A DNA stretch of 64,000 nt from Physcomitrium patens (lineage: Eukaryota; Streptophyta; Bryopsida; Funariales; Funariaceae), in NCBI RefSeq assembly GCF_000002425.4, contig NC_037263.1:11163642-11227641 (forward strand), given 5' to 3'. The notes under the pieces were generated by a model. It worked only from the letters and a program-made list of their open reading frames with translations, had not been told where the DNA came from and ran no database searches. The position numbers were made by a program, and so were the translations under genes. This document shows positions 1 through 9,536 of the stretch, in pieces (position 1 is the stretch's first letter; each line of letters starts with the position of its first letter).

Positions 1-351
1 TTTCTTGAAACTTAAGAAAATTGCGAATGTTTCTGTCTTGATTATTAGTTGAGTCCTTGTTTGTCGTTATATGGATTTCTGAACGACGAAAACTTAAGAA
101 ATGTTATAACTTTGCCTCCAGTTAGTTTCTGTGCAACTCTGAATTAGAGACGGTAGTTGAGAGCAAATATGTTTTGGAAAATCAGACCTTTAATTATATT
201 GAAAGTGAGAAATAGCACTGTTGATTTCTTTGGGTATCACTTCCGGTAATACAGCGCACGTAATTAAAATATTCTTTAAGTTTCCCTAACGTTCTTTTGT
301 CGCGTTAACATTTTTCTTTTTTTTTTGAATCTACCTGGCTATTTTCTGCAG
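1..351 (+). other. Intron sequence of the PP5 gene
   Basis: This stretch has no coding signal I can match to PP5. It ends in a T-rich tract and an AG acceptor at 350-351 directly before the first recognisable exon, so it is read as intron. The exons for the N-terminal TPR domain and the linker must lie left of the window. Confidence 0.6.
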
Positions 352-2483
352 ATACGCCTTTCAGATACTTTTGAAAACGCGAGAGCTATTGTTAGCAACG
401 CCTACTTTGGTTCACATTGCAATTCCTGACGGAGGTCACTTTACTGTTTGCGGTGATATTCATGGGCAGGTACTAGAATTTCTATTTTAGAGGGGGTGTT
501 TTGTGTTCGCTGTCTAGTACTCATTGCATTCGGCTTGTCAGAGTATTTAACTTGGATTCTGGAACCAATGCAGTACTATGATTTACTCAACATTTTCAAG
601 CTGAATGGTCTTCCTTCAAAAGAGAATCCTTATCTCTTTAATGGCGACTTTGTTGATCGTGGCTCTTTTTCGGTTGAAGTTATTCTTACGCTATTTGCGT
701 TCAAATGTCTCTATCCTACAGGTATTTTTATTTTATTTTTATTGCCGTTCTGCTTTTGCTGCGTTGTAGTGCTTTTACTCGGCCTGATTTTATTGGCTTC
801 TTTCTGATGTTTTTGCATCTCCTCTATGCACTAGAGTATGAACCCTGAATTTCCTTACTCACTACCTCGTGGATGTTGAGGGATTGGAGTGTTAGAAAGA
901 GTGATTGTGGTATGGAATTATATGTTCTGATGAGCTTATTCAGTGTATATCAGGAGACTGATCACACTTAACTCACTCTACTTCCTCTCTAACCTCGTTT
1001 TATTTATTGTCTGAATAGGGCTGTACCTTTCTAGAGGTAATCATGAAAGCAAGAGCATGAACAAAATATATGGTTTTGAAGGGGAGGTTAACGCGAAGTT
1101 CAATGAGACAATGAATAAATTATTTACAGAGATATTTTGCTGCTTGCCTTTGGCGAATGTTCTGAATAACAAAGTGTTTGTAGTCCATGGCGGACTCTTC
1201 AGTAGTGACGGTGTGAAGTTATCCGACATAGCTGCAATCGATCGGTTTAGAGAGCCTCCAGATGAAGGTACGTGGTGCTCCTTATAGATCCTTGTATCTT
1301 ACCAGTCTTGATTTTCTGTTAAGTTCAAGTTCTGAAATAGTTTGACGTGATAACTCAAAGACAGATACTCTAAGTGCTACTACAATTCTGGGATGGGGTT
1401 TTGAAGGACTAATTGTCCACGAATTTCTGCAGCCTGATGACATGATTCGTGCCCAAGTATTCGTATATCTCTTGGATTTTACTGTAGGCTGCAATTGTGA
1501 CGGGATTTATGTGAATTTGGTGATCTTACTTCACAGTAACTGTCCTCGTTAATTTGTATTCTGCAGGGTTAATGTGTGAGCTGCTGTGGAGTGATCCCCA
1601 CCCTGGCACGGGGCGTGCACCTAGCAAACGCGGTGTCGGTGTTGCATTTGGATCTGATGTCACCCATCGTTTTTTGGAAGACAATAATCTAGGTTCTCAT
1701 TTTTCCTGAACTCAGTATTCAGAGCTTCATTAACTGTTCTAGATTATTTTTTTCTTTTTTCTTTTTTCATTTAGCAGCAGTTCGTGCTGTGATTTGGTAG
1801 TCTTGATCACACCTTCGATCCCACCAGAGTTGCATGAGTGTATTTTAGTTCATTTTTAATTCTGTTCGTGGCATGAATTAGAAACGTAATTTTCTGTTCT
1901 ATCTTGCGGGGTGGTTTTACTTTTCTGGAACAGAACTTGTGGTGCGGTCCCATGAGGTGAAGGATGAGGGTTATGAACTTGACCACGGTGGCAAACTTAT
2001 TACCGTCTTCTCTGCTCCCAATTACTGCGATCAGGTAAGCTAGACAACCTTGCACTTTGAACCCGTAATGGTGGCGCAGTATCAATTACCCTGCAATTCT
2101 TGCATTATGAGTTTGTTGATCTTTTGGTACCGCCTTATTTGTGCAGATGGGTAATAAGGGAGCCTTTATAAGGTTTCAGGCGCCAGATATGAAGCCTCAG
2201 TTCACGAAATTCAGCTCAGTGGTTAGTTTCCTTCGCCAAACATTTTTAGAACTACTTTTTTTTTGTCAATGAGAGCAACCTTCTGCTACTTTCTTTGATT
2301 TGCTATGCATTGCCATTAAGTCTTCAATACTAAGAATGTCATCTTACTACTCTTGTTTGTGCTTCATTTCTGTGATAAATTTATCATTTGTTGCTATGTG
2401 TGTTTCAATTGTTTATTTTGCAGTGGCATCCAAACGTGAGACCTATGCAATATGCGAACAACTTTTTTAGTCTTCTGGCGTAG
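352..2483 (+). CDS. PP5: Serine/threonine protein phosphatase 5, catalytic domain (5' end outside window)
   Basis: Metal-dependent phosphoserine/phosphothreonine phosphatase of the PPP family, PP5 branch. In plants and animals PP5 works with Hsp90 through N-terminal TPRs, which are not in the window. Exons: 352-469, 574-721, 1019-1267, 1567-1692, 1934-2034, 2147-2221, 2424-2483, all with GT-AG introns and matching phases; TAG stop at 2481-2483. PPP motifs are visible in order: GDIHGQ (exon 1), GDFVDRGS (exon 2), [19 protein letters not shown] and VVHGGLF (exon 3), LLWSDP and SKRGVGV (exon 4), [12 protein letters not shown] and SAPNYCDQ (exon 5), and [10 protein letters not shown] (exon 6). 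[11 protein letters not shown] and the ending [10 protein letters not shown] are PP5-specific (family: YANNF plus a short tail), which excludes PP1, PP2A and PP2B. Introns are 73-299 bp. All metal-binding and catalytic motifs look intact, so the gene is probably functional. The exon model is inferred by similarity. Confidence 0.95.
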
Positions 2484-2910
2484 AGGTATTGAGGGTATTT
2501 ATTTTAGACGAAGTTTGTTTCGGTGTGATATTTGCTGGTTGTGCAGAATATTACAATGTTCAGAGAGAGCCTTGATTTGACCTTCTAATGAATCATTCTT
2601 AAATGAGGTATTATTATCAGGGACAGGTATTACCATGCCATGCCAAAAACCACACGGAAAATTATTTACCTTCATCATGTTACTGACGAATGGTTCCATC
2701 GAACCATGTTTATGCTTCTTTTTTTAATGTTCGATAACCTTTTTGAGTGGTCATAAATACTGTGGCAATTTCAATATTGCTGGATGGTGAGATTTTGTGC
2801 ATTATGCAAAGAATTCACTTGCATTATAGTTAAATTTGTCATGTGGATCATCTCTTCATGTGTGTTAAAAGATCTTGTGAAATTATCATCGCTTATTGTT
2901 TAATGTTTAA
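2484..2910 (+). other. PP5 3' UTR and downstream flank
   Basis: Sequence directly after the PP5 stop has gene-like composition to about 2.85 kb and then turns AT-rich. It presumably holds the 3' UTR. I could not fix a polyadenylation site and see no other gene. Confidence 0.5.
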
Positions 2911-5060
2911 TTTTGGTAATTTGCTAGTAGTTAAATAGTAGGGAAGGCTTAAGGTTATTAAGATGGTAGCTAGGTTTAGAAGAAATTAGGGTTTGGTTAG
3001 ATAAATTAATTTAAGAGGAATATGATTGTAAATGAAGTTTATTTATATTAAATGGATTCTTTATTTGATAAGGTTATTAAAGAGTATCTTTTTATTCCAT
3101 GTTTCTCTTTGTGTGTAGCCTTATTGATGCTAAATGTTGAGAATTTTTTTTCATATGTTCTTAATAGATTTTAGGCATATATACATTTGCTTGTGTTTTT
3201 TTGTAATTTATCAATATCAACATACTTATTATAGATTATAATGGCAAGATACATCAAAAGTAATCAAGAGGGAAAAATATATGTAAATATATATATATAT
3301 ATCCAATTGAAGATTTATCACCTTATTCTTATTTAGGTTAGGTAATCTATTTTTACTAACAAATTAATATGAAATTGCTTCATTTGTGGAAAATCATGTC
3401 ACTTTGCTTGAAATTGCTAAAAATTTAAGAAGTTGAAAGAAAAAATATAATTAATGCCAAAGATGACTTTTGAAGATATGATTATGTATTTATGGCTATA
3501 AATGGATATATCTATGAATATAAATGGTAAATATCAATGATTATGCATTCAAGAACAAACAAATATGATCAAATTTAAAAACTTCTTTCATATGTTTTTA
3601 TTACAATATTGGAAAAAAAATTTAATAAGAAAGATGTCTATGCTAAAGAAAATATAGTTAAGAGCTTGGTTTTCAAAATTCCTTTATTGTCAAGAATTCA
3701 ATTGTACCTTCTTACTTTTAATACATCTTATGTTTATCAGATGGCAAAGAAGATGATGCAAGGCATGGTCTAAATGTTTGCGAAATGCAACCATGGAAGG
3801 AAAATAAAATTTGCATGTGATTGAGAATAATGAAGCTATTAGAGATGATGCTATTAAGGTAGTAGTTGATGCATTGAAAGTATGGAAAGGGTGGCTACGA
3901 GATCTTTCTGTTCAAATAGAGCTTGATGATAATTTAATATAGAAGTTCCATTCTATAATTAATATAGAGGTTGCTACCAATTATTTGGCTAACAAAAATC
4001 AATTAAGAGTGGTTGGAAGGAAAACTTAGAGTAATGTGGTTGTGTAATATTAGTCATATATTTTTGGTAGTCCAAGGCAATACTTTTGATGTGTTTCTAT
4101 AGAAGGTGTTATTTGATATAAGGGTACAACCAATTATAATGAAAAACTCATTAGCACAAATCTAAGTATTTTCAAAAAGCCATACCAATGGCTACAAAGA
4201 ATTTAACACTAGTATAATACAAAGATATATTAAGAATTGTTGTTCTTGTTATTTACCTATTGAAGAAGCAATATACCCAAAGTTGTCCATTGTTGTAATT
4301 GGACTTAGATATTTTGTATATGGCAAAAGCACTAATACACCCACCATATTATTGTGTGATTTGTATGAATAGAATTAGCATAACACATGTCTTAGACTAC
4401 CATTAGCCATTCTTTAGAAGCATTAGATTTATTTACAATATAGACCTTAATAAATTCTATAACTTTTGAATACACAAAGTATTTATCTTGCTTTTGAATA
4501 AAAAAACACATTTATTATTTTGATATTTTAGGTAGAAATATGAATGTTAGAATTTGGCTTTAAAGCTTGGCAATAGATTGATTCAAGTACAACTACAATA
4601 AAACTTTTTATGATTGGACTTAATTGCATCTAGTATTGAAAATCAACAAATTCTTTTTTGGTTATAATTACATAGAAATTTATCTTAGTAAGTTTCTAAT
4701 GGTCAAAAGTAAGCAAAGAATTAAGATAAGTTATTAGGCTGGCGGCTAAGATTTTGTGTAATGGCTAAGTTAAGACAAACCTAGGATTTGATTGAATGAA
4801 ACAAAGTATAATAAAGATGATTGGATATAAAGTTAATATACATCATATGTATTTACCATCTTTATAAGTGAAGGATATTTGAAGTGAAAGTCATCTTATT
4901 CAACTCTTCTTTGTATGCAATCTTTTTGATGCTAAGTATTGAGACTTCATTATTTATATATATATTCAATATATTATTGAAGTATATTGAAGTTGTTTCA
5001 ACTTCAAATTTAAATCTTATAAGTGCTTGTAATTGTTTTTGAAGTTAATTGAAGTCTTAT
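2911..5060 (+). mobile_element. Decayed short LTR retroelement
   Basis: Two related stretches in the same orientation, about 2911-3240 and 4720-5060, share a core around GATGCTAA.TGTTGAGA (3125-3145 and 4927-4950) and look like the two terminal repeats of one fossil element. The same core recurs in inverted orientation near 7.56 and 22.65 kb, inside copia-type LTRs. Between the repeats are a CCHC zinc-knuckle-like coding trace (3382-3418, CFICGK..H) and an RNase H-like trace (about 3812-4005). The interior is only about 1.5 kb, so the element is heavily shortened or was non-autonomous. It is clearly broken and old. The outer boundaries are approximate. Confidence 0.5.
3812..4005 (+). pseudogene. 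RNase H-like fossil (RVT_3 / plant-type RNase H)
   Basis: Conceptual translation gives a run ending in KVVVDALK, then WLRDLSVQIEL, and further on EVATNYLAN. The spacing resembles the plant-type RNase H domain (pattern: GD..VVDALN, W...DL...I, REAN..ADYLAN). Such a domain occurs in plant L1-type LINEs and as the extra archaeal-type RNase H of some LTR lineages. It lies inside the decayed element at 2.9-5.1 kb. This is a family-level guess from a short, decayed stretch. Confidence 0.4.
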
Positions 5061-5439
5061 GTTGTTGTAAAGAATAGATCATCTTATTACTTTTCATGGT
5101 AGGACTTTAAATCTCCTAACTTTTAAATTTAGATATAGACCTAAATCTAATTATGTACTTACTTATGGTTGAGTAGATTTTGAGTTTAATATTTGATTTT
5201 TATCTTAAAGAGATATTTTAAAATACTTTTTTGATCTTTAAAAGATTAAAGTTATGTTTTTAGTCTTCATAGAATCTCAAGATGTAAAGACTCATAAGTA
5301 TTGTGATAATGTTTCTTACTTCATTTAAACTTCATACATCTAATATCTCTCATTTTGACAATCTTTAAAAATAAGGCTATAGTTCTATCTTAGACTCAAA
5401 TGCCTCCTAATAATCAGATTTTACAATATCTAGACCACT
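5061..5439. other. AT-rich spacer with no recognisable feature
   Basis: No open frame, RNA gene or clear repeat was recognised here. It separates the decayed element on the left from a gypsy-LTR-like stretch on the right. Confidence 0.4.
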
Positions 5440-5960
5440 TTATCTAAAAAATAGCCATATTTACTAAAATATTTATTTAGATAAAGAAAATTAAATAGAA
5501 GTTAGTAGAAATAGATCAAAAAAATTGATATCTTCTTTAAAAGCTTTTTTAAAGCTTAATAGACTTTACATATGTTTATATGTGATTGATAGATTAATAA
5601 CTTAGCCAAAAAATTGGCTACATGCTTCACATTTAGCTATTTGTGTTACAAGTTGGTCATGTTGCACATATATTGAAAACTTTTTCTAAACATTATACAT
5701 ATGTCTAGTATTTAGATACGTATAATATGGCCTATAGGACATTACCACATAATTTTTTTAAATATAGTATGTATAGAAGTAAGAATGAAGCTTTTTTTAT
5801 TCTTTTTTATTCTTTTTTTGTACTTTATTTTGATTCAAGACTTCATAGTTTTCTTATATTTAGAAATATCCATTCTAATTTTATTTTTACATCTATCTTT
5901 TAATTATTTATTTTCTCTCTTTAGATAATATAAGAGTATATTTTTATTTTTAGATTTTTA
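5440..5960 (+). repeat. Gypsy-family LTR-like fossil
   Basis: Order and wording of short blocks follow the LTR of the chromovirus family at 8.55-9.11 kb and 27.35-27.90 kb, in plus orientation. There is an AAAGCTT-rich block, then a TAGCCA..TTGGCTACATG block, then a TGTATAGAAGTAAGAATGAAG block where the other copies have the promoter-proximal stretch before a CACTCTT motif. It is very decayed and the boundaries are approximate. It may be a solo LTR or the left end of a lost element. Confidence 0.4.
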
Positions 5961-7469
5961 TTATGATTTATATCTTTGATATCTTAAGTTTATTTTTAGT
6001 AATACTTATTACTTCATTAAAACTTCATATTTTCTATATTTTTTATTTTTTCATTCTTTGGAGGTATAAAAAAGCATAGATGATATAACTCTTTTGATAT
6101 CTTTTTATAATTATGCTTACTATACACTCTTAAGAATCTTATCTTTATTGTAGTTTAATCACTAGTATGCCAAAACTTTTTAAATTAGTGCTTACTTTGA
6201 TCTATTACTATCATAATATTACTTTGATAGATTGAATATATTTCACTTATTTTACTTTGCAAAAATATATAATTTATTTCAAGACTCAATTGAATCTTTA
6301 AAAAGTTTGAATTTGATTAATAAAAAAAATAGATATATAATATATGCTTATTTGAAAGACAAATATTACTCAAATTTTTTACTCTTATATTTATATCAAA
6401 GCTAGCATATTCTTAACTATCTTATTATTTTTTTGTAAATCAAATAAAATCCTATTCTATTAGTTGATGTCATTAAAGACAATCGTCTTCAATTAAGCAC
6501 CATTTGTATATCAAATACTAGTTTGGCAACTATTCTATACTTCTTTGAGACCCATCTATAACTTTAAAATGTTAGATCATTTTGATGCTTTTAATTTTTC
6601 TAAGTAGCTTTTTTATTATTCCATAGTTTTTTTATTTCTAAAATAAGCTTTATTTTGACAATTATCTATTTTAAATTCTAATGTTTTATTTCTTGATCAA
6701 GTCAAAATGTAGTATTTTAGCAAAGATAAGACTCTTCATTTTCAAAATCTTCTTAAATCAACTTCTTTGAGTTGATATCATTACTAATAATGTCAAATTA
6801 TCATCCAAGGATAGAGTGGTGTCATAGAACTCTTTTTGCTACTATCACAATTTTTTTGCTTATCTTTAGGTCGAGACTATTTCCATAGATTTACAACACT
6901 ATTTTTTAAACAAAAAATTAAAAAAAAATAGATTTTACTACTTTTATTATTAATTCTTGTAAAGACTCTAATATCTTAGCAAATTTATTTATAAAACTAT
7001 CAATTATTTTAATTTTTATATTTATTGATGTGAGCTCTTTTTAGTCTATAATTTGGTCTCAAAATTAAGCTTTAATTATCAATTCTAGATCAACAATGAA
7101 AAATTTGTACAATCCTTCAACTTAAGCTATTTAAATATTGGCTTTATATTGACACATTCTATTTCTTTTTAACACTATCAAAGTTCTTCTTTAAAAGCTT
7201 CCACATATACCTTTGGCATAATTACTCTTTTTAAAGTTTCTATTGCCTTTATTAATAATTTATGGATTTAATTAAATCATTTAAATATATCAATTAAGAT
7301 GGCTACCTCAATCATGAATTCAAATAATTTAAAGTAATTATTTTAAAGATAATCCATGATAACTTTAGTCACATCAAATAGTTTGATGGAAGCTTTTGTG
7401 CTATATTTAAATATGGTTGATTTATAAACTTATCTAATTTGAATCATAGATTAGTTCTATTATTATATG
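5961..7469. other. Very AT-rich, probably decayed retroelement interior
   Basis: About 1.5 kb of AT-rich sequence without a usable open frame. Short stretches near 7.1-7.5 kb vaguely recall the 3' part of the neighbouring gypsy family, but the match is too weak to name a domain. No RNA gene was recognised. Confidence 0.35.
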
Positions 7470-7937
7470 TTCTAAAGGTGATATCAATCCTTGCAATAAT
7501 TTGATCTTAATGGTATTTTTTATTGAAGAATAAGCACTATGAAGTCATAACACCTAACATCAGTAAGGTTGTAGACAAAGAGAGTATGGAGTAAGATATC
7601 TCTCCTTCTAACATCTAATATTTATAAGTGATAGTTGCTGTCCTAGAAAACAACTTCCACTCTTTGACTTTTATACATATGATCATAGGATCCTTGAGCA
7701 TTTTACTAACCACAAAAATATTCTATACCAAATACTAATTATGCTTACCTAGTCTTTGGATTTTTTCTAGAACATACTTTATCCTCTTGACTTTGATTTT
7801 TGATCCTTGATCTCATCTTATATCCATAGGACACCTTTTTTAACCACTATTCTTTGACCATTAGCAACTTATTAAAAATAATATCTTCTACAAGATAATT
7901 TATTCTACTTTCATTTTTATATACTTACTTTAATATA
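7470..7937 (-). repeat. Copia 3' LTR
   Basis: Shares long blocks with 22517-23037, for example the CACTATGAAGTCA block near 7538, the AAAGAGAGTATGGAGTAAGA block near 7578 and the CTTATATCCATAGGA block near 7815. On the minus strand it follows directly after the RNase H trace and a CAAAGTGGATAT stretch that recalls the usual copia polypurine-tract junction. The outer (left) end is approximate. Confidence 0.65.
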
Positions 7938-7974
7938 TCCACTTTGTCATTGATCAAAAGGCTTTTAATTCTAA

Positions 7975-8060
7975 TTCCTTTGTCAATAAGTGATGTCTAT
8001 CCTTTACTAATACCTTTATCAACAAGTGATGTCTATCTTTTACTAATGTCTTTGTCAACA
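7975..8060 (-). repeat. 36-bp tandem duplication in copia RNase H tail
   Basis: Two adjacent near-identical units of about 36 bp each contain AAGTGATGTCTATC and TTTTACTAAT, with a third partial unit on the right. The unit is a multiple of three, so the conceptual peptide repeats LVKDRHHLL. This is a local duplication within the fossil copia element. Confidence 0.7.
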
Positions 8061-8132
8061 AATCAATAAGCATGCCTTGTGTTGCACAATACTTCATATC
8101 AATCACTCTCATTTTAATCTTCTCTCTTATGA

Positions 8133-8552
8133 TGTTAGGAACCATATACAAGACAAAGATTTAAGACCAAGAAATGAAGTTAGCTTGATATTAGAACAAT
8201 AAATGGGTACAAGGCAAGAAAATGTTGGCTAGACCACAAGAAGTGAGTTCTTGAGAATGAAGATCCCCTCAACCTCGACTCTTATATGTACTAGGTCCTA
8301 AGAAGCTTCTTGAGAAGTTTCTATGAGGCTTAGAAACAAAGCATGCCTAGGATCCTTCTTTGGCAACTTCCTAAATCATCTAAAGCCTCTTAGAACCTTC
8401 CAAGATCTCCTATGACCTTCTAGAATTTTCTTAAAATCTATTGGAACTTTTTAGAATCTTTTTAGAATCTATTGGAATCTTTTGGAACCTTCTAAGATCT
8501 ACAAGAACCTTCTTAGGACCTTCTAAAATCTCCTAGAACCTTCTTAAATCTT
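8133..8552. repeat. Unassigned LTR-like tract with heat-shock-element-like repeats
   Basis: Begins TGTTAGGAACC on the plus strand, directly where the copia RNase H trace stops, and runs to the gypsy LTR. From about 8300 to 8545 it is dominated by degenerate repeats of roughly 20-31 bp built on GAACCTTCTAAGATCT, giving many GAAnnTTC palindromes (for example near 8302, 8393, 8423, 8485, 8505 and 8536) and one GAAGCTTCTTGAGAAGTTTC at about 8302-8321. GAAnnTTC is the core of the heat shock element. It may be part of an LTR of another element, or an extension of the gypsy 3' LTR that is missing in the other copy. Confidence 0.5.
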
Positions 8553-9111
8553 TCTCAAGGACAAGAACATGATTAAGACAAATAAACAAGTGAGACTTTT
8601 CTCATAGAAAGATGACAAAATAGAAATAACTTGATATATATATTAAGAAAGAAATTAGAATGGCTATTGCCAAAAGCCAAGAAAATTAGAGACCCTTGAA
8701 ACTAGAGTAGAAGCAAAAAAGGAGTTGACAAGAGTGTAGAAGGCTTCACATTTGTCTCTATATATACTATCTAACTAGGGGCTACATGGCGATGTTCTAT
8801 AAGACCTCCAATATGTATTGACTTTGTAAGATACATGCCTTGACTTATAAGGCAAGTTTTTTTATGTGAGGGCCCTATAGTTAGCTTGGTCGTCAAGCTA
8901 ACAACATGTGTGGCACATGGCCAACTTGTTGACCACGTTTCTAATCCCAAAAAGTCAATTAAAGACACTTATAAAGTCAAAGCAGCGTCTATAAAGCTTC
9001 TAGGAAGCTTCTATATCAAATACTATAGAATTAACTTATTTTTACCTACTTTTACTTACTTCTACCTATTTATGCATGTAATTATTGGCTTACATGCATA
9101 TGTCCATGACA
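8553..9111 (-). repeat. 3' LTR of gypsy copy 1
   Basis: Matches 14370-14735 over its left two thirds and the LTR of the third copy (27351-27900) over most of its length. On the minus strand it starts TGTCATGGACATATG right after a GAAGGGGAGA polypurine tract, a classic 3' LTR junction. The end near 8553 is approximate. Confidence 0.75.
8881..8901. repeat. LTR palindrome TTAGCTTG-n5-CAAGCTAA
   Basis: Perfect 8-bp arms around a 5-base loop. The same palindrome occurs in the other LTR of this element at 14713-14733, with a different loop sequence, and a related palindrome lies in the copy-2 LTR near 21465-21490. It could form a small hairpin in the LTR transcript or be a protein site. Confidence 0.8.
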
Positions 9112-9278
9112 TTATCTCCCCTTCTAGGGACGAGTTCCACAAGGAGCGGTAATCATATGTTAAGGAAATCTATGATGCGACAAATTATATTTGCTACATA
9201 CTCTGATCTTTGTTCTCTTCAAAGATGATTAATATGGCCTCTCAACCATCGATAGTATCCCATCCTAGGACGGAAAGA

Positions 9279-9536
9279 TCACCCAATTATTTGATCATTG
9301 TTGAGGCCTTCATAACTTCCTTCAAATAAAATATTTGGAATATCATCAAAAGTTGTTCCTACTTCTAATAAAATCACCAAATATTGGGAGTCTCTTTCAA
9401 GGTCGTGATACCAAACGCGTTGTATCTCGCCATCTATTTGAGGAAGAACATGTCGTTCTTGAAGATCTTCATCTCGATTGCATCGTCTTGAAGGTTGTGA
9501 CAATCGTAATATCTCATTTGGTAGATCAACAAACAA
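9279..9536 (-). other. Conserved coding-like stretch downstream of pol in the gypsy family
   Basis: Lies between the chromodomain and the polypurine tract of gypsy copy 1. The conceptual peptide includes LQERHVLPQIDGEIQRVWYH and FDDIPNILFEGSYEGLNNDQ. A clearly related stretch (SQEQYILPKIDGKIQ; SLIIIQ) is found at the equivalent place in copy 3 near 27020-27215. Preservation in two diverged copies suggests it was once coding or otherwise constrained. I do not recognise the family; a pol C-terminal extension or a separate small 3' ORF are both possible. Confidence 0.5.

Noticed and set aside
8380-8550. CRISPR-like array
   Set aside because: Units are degenerate, contiguous and without unique spacers, in eukaryotic nuclear DNA; a minisatellite-like tract explains it.
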